A stretch of 64,000 nucleotides of DNA. Origin: Anopheles merus (Eukaryota; Arthropoda; Insecta; Diptera; Culicidae). Positions 58,450 to 64,000 of the stretch are shown in pieces (the stretch's first letter is position 1; every line of letters begins with the position of its first letter). The notes under the pieces were generated by a model. That model made no database searches. It was given only the letters and a program-made list of their open reading frames with translations, and had not been told where the DNA came from. The DNA lies in NCBI RefSeq assembly GCF_017562075.2, contig NC_054083.1, forward strand, positions 23,608,285 through 23,672,284. The letters are read 5' to 3'. The translations under genes and the position numbers were made by a program.

Positions 58450-59895
58450 CTTTACGTCAGGTATGTCAAACTGGCGGCCCGGCGGTCGATTCTGAATGCG
58501 GCCCGCGAGAATATTTTGATAAGTGCTGAAAGCACTGCAAACCAAAAGTCTGTTATTACTATTTGTCGAGGTGTATTAAATTTTCCAGAGAAGAACAATA
58601 ATTTTGTCGCTATATTTTTGGAAACTAACATTTATGTACCCATAACATATAACAAACTCAGTCGTATTATGTGTATATTAAATTCTGAATATTAGCATTA
58701 TTTTGTGCAGACTCGATTGCACATTATGTATGAAAAAACGGAATTGCGTCAACTGTCTAGACACGAAAAAGGCATGAAAACAACTAGATACACACATTTG
58801 AAAACTTCGCAACAACTAGTGATGGATTGTCGGAATCGCTCCACGGCTCAAAACCATTTCCGATCTTAGCTATTCCGACTCTGATTCCGGCAAAATCAAA
58901 CCAACATTTCCACTCTGGGCCATCCGAAGCCTATAGAGCCGTTTAGAGTCATTCGGAACCGTTGGAGTCATCGGTTGTCGCACGGAGCGGCTAGTCTGCA
59001 GTCAGAAATAGCTCCGGTCGGTCCTATCGATCTCAATGCCTCTGACTGCCGAGTAAAGGCTTTAGTCGGCTACGAATTGCTCCGATGATCTGCTCGACTC
59101 CGACCTTAGTATGTTTCATCTTTGATGTTCGATTGGAGCCACTTCTGTTTGTTTTTTGTTTTTGATAAAAGGATTTAGATTAAGGATCAAAATATACGAA
59201 ATGCCGAAGTCCTGCATTACATAGCTTATTAATAGGTTAGCTCACACAGTCCATACCGTAATTCGCGAATCATTTCCCTTCAAGTGTCAAACAAATATTT
59301 GCCGATCTTTTTGGGATCACGCACCTCGAATCTGCGTCTGATAAAATTATCGTAATTTAATAAGATTATTCATAAAAAAACGGGTTCTTGTTATAAGAAA
59401 TTAATATACCAATCTCTTGATCTGTCGAAAAATTGCGGTCAAATATTTTAGTTATTCATCCAGCGACGGATAGCTCGGATTGCTTGAATAAGATTCGCTA
59501 CACGCTGCTAGACTTCCCCTACCTCAGTGAATAAGTGTGTTTGACAGATATTTTCTAGCAAAACTGCCGTGTGAGAACGCAACTAATGAAAAATATCCTA
59601 TTTTAATCATAAGAATAAAATAAATTATATGTGACTTTTAAAGTACATTATACATTTTTGCTCACATAAACAAGAGCACATAGAAAAACAACATCGCAAA
59701 TTTGTAAATAACTAACGATTCCAGATTTGAAGCGAAGAGTACAAAAAGTCAATTTGTTTAACAATAATGATCTTAAACAGTATTTTATATGAATATTTTG
59801 GAATATTTTTATTCTCAACTTTGCAGCCCGCGAATCACTGAAAATTTGTACTTGCGGCCCTCTGATGAAATGAGTTTGACACAGCTGCTTTACGT
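58450..59895 (+). mobile_element. Non-autonomous hAT element, copy B, with 8-bp target duplication
   Basis: The element runs 58,458-59,887 (1,430 bp). Its ends match copy A (CAGGTATGTCAAACTGGCGG at the left; reverse-complement CAGCTGTGTCAAACTCATTT at the right). CTTTACGT flanks both sides (58,450-58,457 and 59,888-59,895), different from the CTGTACAT around copy A, so these are independent insertions. Relative to copy A there are indels around 59,000-59,200. No transposase frame. Confidence 0.9.
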
Positions 59896-60773
59896 AAACA
59901 CCTTAACGAAAAGTTGCGGTGTTCCCTTGTGCTATTATTTCTCAGATGAAACTCCCATCAAAAAGTGAATACTGAGCAGCTCAATACGTTTGATGGTCGC
60001 GGTGAATTTTGAGTATTCGTATCCGCTTGGCGCACTATGCATTCTCGCATCTAGATCTGTTCTGCTAGAATGTAGCCTGCTTACTGATTCGACGGACGTG
60101 TCGTCCTTTGAAAGCCGATGATCGGCATCACTCAATGACGAACCCAATCTATCCTATACATCTGGTGGCTGCATTCGGCTCCAATACTTTTGAACGACAC
60201 AATTAAATACGAGAAATATCCAAACAACTTTACCAACCTACTTACTGATATTTGTCTATGATTTTTCGAAATATTTGTTATGTATGAAATTGGCTGAATT
60301 TTTAATTGTACAAATAAATTCCAACAGGTAGCAATATTTCGGCCACACGCTGCTGGCTTTAGTAGATTGTTGGCATTGATTTTACTTTTAACGTTATCCG
60401 TGCGAAGCTATTCAATAAATCGCGTCAAATTATTCAGACATGGATATTTATAATTTGATTAGAATTTAAATGATGGCTCGAGAAAAACTTCAAAGGAATG
60501 ATAGCGCGCAGATCGCAAATTATTGCAATGAGAGCTGGATAAACCTTGTTTAACAAATGAATCTGAAGCAGTATGTATTTGCCTCTGTTTTATTGGCTAC
60601 GTAACTATACCAGTGAAACTTGTCAACCATTGATTAAAGGTAATCATCATACCATCACATTGTTATTCTTATCTACGCATTCGTTTTAAACGAGTATAAT
60701 ACATCAAACATTTCCATTTGATTGCCGTTTATTGTTAGCTTGTTTTTAATTTAAAAAAAAGGTTGCGGTTCTC
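59896..60773. other. Intergenic spacer upstream of LRR gene 3
   Basis: AT-rich. The frame 59,935-60,147 (minus) has no family features. 60,345-60,440 resembles sequence upstream of LRR gene 2. Confidence 0.5.
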
Positions 60774-60780
60774 TATAAAA
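60774..60780 (+). promoter_or_regulatory. TATA box of LRR gene 3
   Basis: TATAAAA, 65 bases before the ATG at 60,845, so a start ~30 bases on gives a ~40-base leader. Confidence 0.65.
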
Positions 60781-60844
60781 AGAATACCAAGCAATGCTGG
60801 AAGTGAGTGTTCGTGGTAGTTTTATTGTAAATTCAGCTCGTTAA

Positions 60845-62152
60845 ATGTGTATCAAATGCCGGTGGGTTATATGGTGCGTATGTTGAAGCCTTCAAGTTAT
60901 TGTTGAAAAAAAAACAACCCTTAAACGTATTGACATGCATGTGGTTTGGGTTAGGTTGGTGGTTGTTTTCAACGCTGCAAACCGTATCGCTACACTTCGT
61001 CTCCAGTGTCGTAGCGCTTCCTGTGCGGTCTATGACTTCTGCTCGACAGAGGATAAATTCGCCCTTAGCTATATTCCCGAAACTATCGGCAGGGTCTACA
61101 TGTATCGCAGCTGCATCGAACGCATGGATCTCCCGCTACTAAAGGATCTGCCTAGTTTTGTGAAATCTTTGGAAATACAGCATGCTACCCCTTTAAGATG
61201 GATCAGTGTCCCGCAAACGCTCAAGGTTCTTTCGATAGAGCAGACAAGTTTGCGTAGCATCGAGATTGAAGCAAATAGTACGCTAAAGCATTTAATGATC
61301 GCATACTGTCATCTATCTACCCTTCCAGACGCTATACGACATGCGCCAATGTTACTCCACCTTCAAATAAGATCGTGCAACATACAACAGCTTGATATGG
61401 CAAGTTTGTGTGAAAATGCGCTCCTAAGTACAGTAATTCTTACACAAAACAAGTTACGCTACATTGCGAACACGTCGACCACACAGTGTGCCCTGTACGA
61501 TTCACTGTCGGCGCTAGTGTTGACAGGAAACCGGCTGAAATCAGTCAACATGGAGCTGTTCAATGTGTTCGTTCAGCTAAACTCTGTTTTTCTGCAGAGC
61601 AACAGAATCACCTCGCTTGCTGGCCGGTTTGTTCACAGCGCAATAGCGGAGCTTCGGATGGACATCAATAGGCTAGCGTCGTTAGACCTCTGCCAGTGGA
61701 GCGTGCCTGCACTGGTTTGGCTTTCGTTCAACGATAACGTTTTGGCGGAGGTTCCAAAGTGTATGAACAATTTGAAGAATGTTACGAGGTTGGTTCTGAG
61801 CTCCAATGTACTATCTAACTTTACAATCGAAAGTGTAGCCGGGATGGAACATCTAGTAAGCTTAAGCTTATCGAACAACCAGTTACTCTCAGTCACGTTG
61901 AACAGTGCACGATTTCCGCGTCGTCTAGAGTTTATAAATTTGTACCATAACAATCTAACATCGCTGGATCTGTCCTTCATACCGGTACGATCGCTCAAGA
62001 TCGATGCTTCCGGTAATTTTATTGCGAGCTTTGATGTACACGGCACGTCTGCAAACGTTACACGATTGGCTATGGAGCATAACCCAATCGACTGTTCGTG
62101 GGATAGCGACACGAAACGAGAGCAGGTGCAATGTAAGGTTCAGACAGGATGA
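60845..62152 (+). CDS. Secreted leucine-rich-repeat protein (LRR gene 3)
   Basis: Two exons: 60,845-60,873 (ending ATATG|GTGCGT) and 60,955-62,152 after TTTGGGTTAG, 408 residues. The joined start MCIKCRWVIWLVVVFNA is a good signal peptide; the unspliced ATG at 60,935 would give a poorer one. An N-terminal Cys cap (LQCRSASCAVYDFC) precedes about a dozen leucine-rich repeats (LLSTVILTQNKLRYI, LNSVFLQSNRITSL, LVSLSLSNNQLLSV, LEFINLYHNNLTSLDLSF), and CSWDSDTKREQVQC closes the repeat block. Several N-x-S/T sites suit secretion. It is a clear tandem paralogue of the gene at 56,448, and shares WISVP, MASLC, NTST and FTIESVAGM with it. Function unknown; an immune-type extracellular LRR role is inference. 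Confidence 0.87.
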
Positions 62153-63214
62153 AGTAGTAGTAGTAATATTAGTATCCAGCTCAGAAGCTACAAGTTATCC
62201 TACTGGTGTATTGTGATGCAGTCGTATCCATAGCATAGAAGTTGACAGAGCATTAAATGATGGAGTCTCAGATGTTGTGTTTCAATTGCAGAATCTTCTG
62301 ATATTTGGTATCTTCATCTCCCTTAGTATCAATTATCTTCGATCGTCTCAAAGCACCGTTCTCCCAGACCATGCATAAAGGACTGTTTGTCTACACTGGT
62401 AGCAGACTCAAACAACTACCCTATCAGCTCAGCACGACCGATTATCGATGTTCCCAAATCTTGTGCTGCATCATGGTGCGGTACGCCTGCCATAAAATGC
62501 TTCCAAGCGGCCGTTGCGTCAGTAAACCCGTATCGGATTGCAACCGGGGTCGCTTAAAAGCTGCTAATCAGTTAATTGCTTGAGCGTAATGCTACCATCC
62601 CTCCAGCGCTATTGTGGCTAACCAATTCATTACCTGACGGCCCGCTACCGGAAACGCAATCAAAGGGAATTCCCGTGCTATTATTTTTGCATTCCTTGGG
62701 TTATTTTGGAGATATGCCGGCTTCGTTCTTAGCCTGTTTGGCTTTCCGAAGGATGTGTGTTTACCTTTTGTGTTTCAATCGCCTGCTTTTTTGTTTTGCT
62801 GCTTTCTTATCTATACGCCCTCTGTCTGGTAAAATACGATGATGCAAGTAGCGAAGAGTTTGATAAATAATGTACGTACGATACATATACACATAATGTG
62901 GGCTGGTAAACAATGGTTAAGCAAAAATGACCATTTCTTTCATGATATGCGCACCAACTGATAATGCTACTAAAGGATTTATGACGTCACTGACGGCAAT
63001 TTAATCGTTCGCACGCTTTCGTCCGTTGAAGGTGTATTTTTCAAGGCACTTTAGGTATGAATGAAATGCAACTTTCTGATGACGAAACAATTGATAAACC
63101 GTCACGCATGACTTGATGCATCGTACACCTGCTCCAGATCTAACGTCGGTTTCGCCCACTGGAAACTCCGCCACTGATTAAGCTTTATCATAGATCTATT
63201 GGATTTGTTTGTTC
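62153..63214. other. Intergenic spacer between LRR gene 3 and protease gene 4
   Basis: No gene recognised. A frame at 62,305-62,583 contains several Cys codons but no domain that I know. ATTAAA near 62,250 could serve LRR gene 3 as a polyadenylation signal. Confidence 0.5.
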
Positions 63215-63253
63215 TATATAAGAAGTTCAACCCAAGCTGCAGCTTCATTCAGT
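63215..63253 (+). promoter_or_regulatory. Core promoter of protease gene 4
   Basis: TATATAAG at 63,215-63,222, then TTCATTCAGTT at 63,244-63,254 (initiator), directly before the ATG at 63,260. Confidence 0.75.
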
Positions 63254-63259
63254 TGCAAG

Positions 63260-64000
63260 ATGAAGACGTTCGTACTGCTCGTTGCCTGCCTGGCTGCCGT
63301 TGCCAGCGCCGAATGGATCGAGATCGACTGGTCCAGGGTGCGCCCGATCGAGGAGTTCGATCACTACTGGGAGCGTCTGCCGCAGGAGCTGCAGATCTAT
63401 CGGCACGTCCGTCCATCGCACCGCGTCACCAATGGGCAGGAAGCGACGCCTGGCCAGTTTCCGTACCAAATCGCACTGGTGAGCGAGTTCGTTATTACGA
63501 GCGGTCTGTGCGGAGGCTCCGTCCTGACCAATAACTTCATCCTGACCGCAGCTCACTGTGTCGTTGGAACGGCCGGCATCCTTGCGTCCGGTGGTACCGC
63601 CATCATTGGCGCACACAACCGCAACACTGCGGAAGCGTCGCAGCAGCGCATCCGCTTCTCCGGTCCCGGTGTGATCCCACATCCGTTCTATGCCTCCAGC
63701 AATCTGCGTAACGACATCGCGGTGGTACGGTTGGATGCTCCGATCGTGTTTAACGATCGTGTGCAGCCCGTCCGCTTGCCGGCCCGCTCAGACACCCGCC
63801 AGTTCGGTGGCTTCCTGGGAACCGTGTCCGGATTCGGTCGCACGTCGGACGCTAGCACGACTACCTCGGATGTTGTGATGTTCACGACCAACCCAGTGAT
63901 GACCAACGCTGACTGCATTGCCCAATGGAACAGTGCCCTGATCGAGCCCCAGCAAGTGTGCCTGAGCGGTGAGGGAGGACGCTCGGCCTGCAACGGTGAC
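63260..64000 (+). CDS. Chymotrypsin-like serine protease zymogen, cut by the window end (protease gene 4)
   Basis: 247 codons are visible with no stop. Signal peptide MKTFVLLVACLAAVASA, propeptide EWIEIDWSRVRPIEEFDHYW, activation at SHR|VTNG after Arg55, His99 and Asp152 of the triad. The window ends at ...GRSACNGD, so the catalytic Ser codon would be the next one; position 189 is Ser. The catalytic domain is the most diverged of the four (for example VSEFVITSGLC, PGVIPHPFYASSNLR). About 50 residues remain outside the window. Confidence 0.92.
   Translation, partial: MKTFVLLVACLAAVASAEWIEIDWSRVRPIEEFDHYWERLPQELQIYRHVRPSHRVTNGQEATPGQFPYQIALVSEFVITSGLCGGSVLTNNFILTAAHCVVGTAGILASGGTAIIGAHNRNTAEASQQRIRFSGPGVIPHPFYASSNLRNDIAVVRLDAPIVFNDRVQPVRLPARSDTRQFGGFLGTVSGFGRTSDASTTTSDVVMFTTNPVMTNADCIAQWNSALIEPQQVCLSGEGGRSACNGD

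Noticed and set aside
62305..62842. Two Cys- and Leu-containing frames between LRR gene 3 and protease gene 4
   Set aside because: No start context, promoter or domain that I recognise.

Overview
The window looks like nuclear DNA of a mosquito, most probably Anopheles (gambiae complex). The reasons are intron-bearing genes with GT..AG junctions, TATA/arthropod-initiator promoters on digestive-type serine protease genes, extracellular LRR genes of the mosquito kind, several tRNA-derived SINEs that I recognise as SINE200-like, and hAT, Transib-like and Tc1/mariner-like non-autonomous elements beside many CA/GA microsatellites. The species call rests on family recognition, not on a database search.

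Layout. (1) Bases 1-32,420 hold no gene that I can support. They are intronic or intergenic DNA carrying mobile elements: an inverted pair of the same ~0.5 kb element (1-371 and 17,680-18,223), a hAT element (6,118-7,467), SINE copies, degenerate short-period repeat arrays, a 1.7 kb Transib-like element with RSS-like ends (25,373-27,087) and a small TA-flanked MITE (31,437-31,783). (2) A large His/Gln/Ser-rich coding exon on the minus strand (32,427-33,840) ends at a clear splice donor. The rest of that gene must lie at lower coordinates, so much of the left third may be its intron. Its upstream flank (33.8-39.3 kb) is rich in CA, GA and homopolymer tracts. (3) 39.3-44.8 kb is again repeats, including a 97-bp mini-hAT nested in a SINE fragment. 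(4) A complete four-exon medium-chain acyl-CoA dehydrogenase gene (mitochondrial fatty-acid beta-oxidation) lies on the minus strand at 45,015-47,333. (5) 49.4-64 kb is a secreted-protein cluster: four related intronless chymotrypsin-like zymogens (49,488-50,387 minus; 51,368-52,261 minus; 53,983-54,885 plus; 63,260 to the window edge, plus) and three LRR genes (55,324-56,111 broken; 56,448-57,795; 60,845-62,152), with a second copy of the hAT element at 58,458-59,887.

How the genes relate. The proteases share a signal peptide, a conserved propeptide and a trypsin-type activation site, and are probably gut digestive enzymes (family inference). Genes 2 and 3 form an inverted duplication that includes promoters and 3' UTR, but gene 3 carries a 5' coding part like gene 1, which points to gene conversion. 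The three LRR genes are tandem duplicates that all begin with a 20-29 nt first exon spliced in the same phase. This tiny exon supplies the start codon and part of the signal peptide and is easily missed in ORF-based annotation. I found no tRNA, rRNA or CRISPR array, and no intact transposase.
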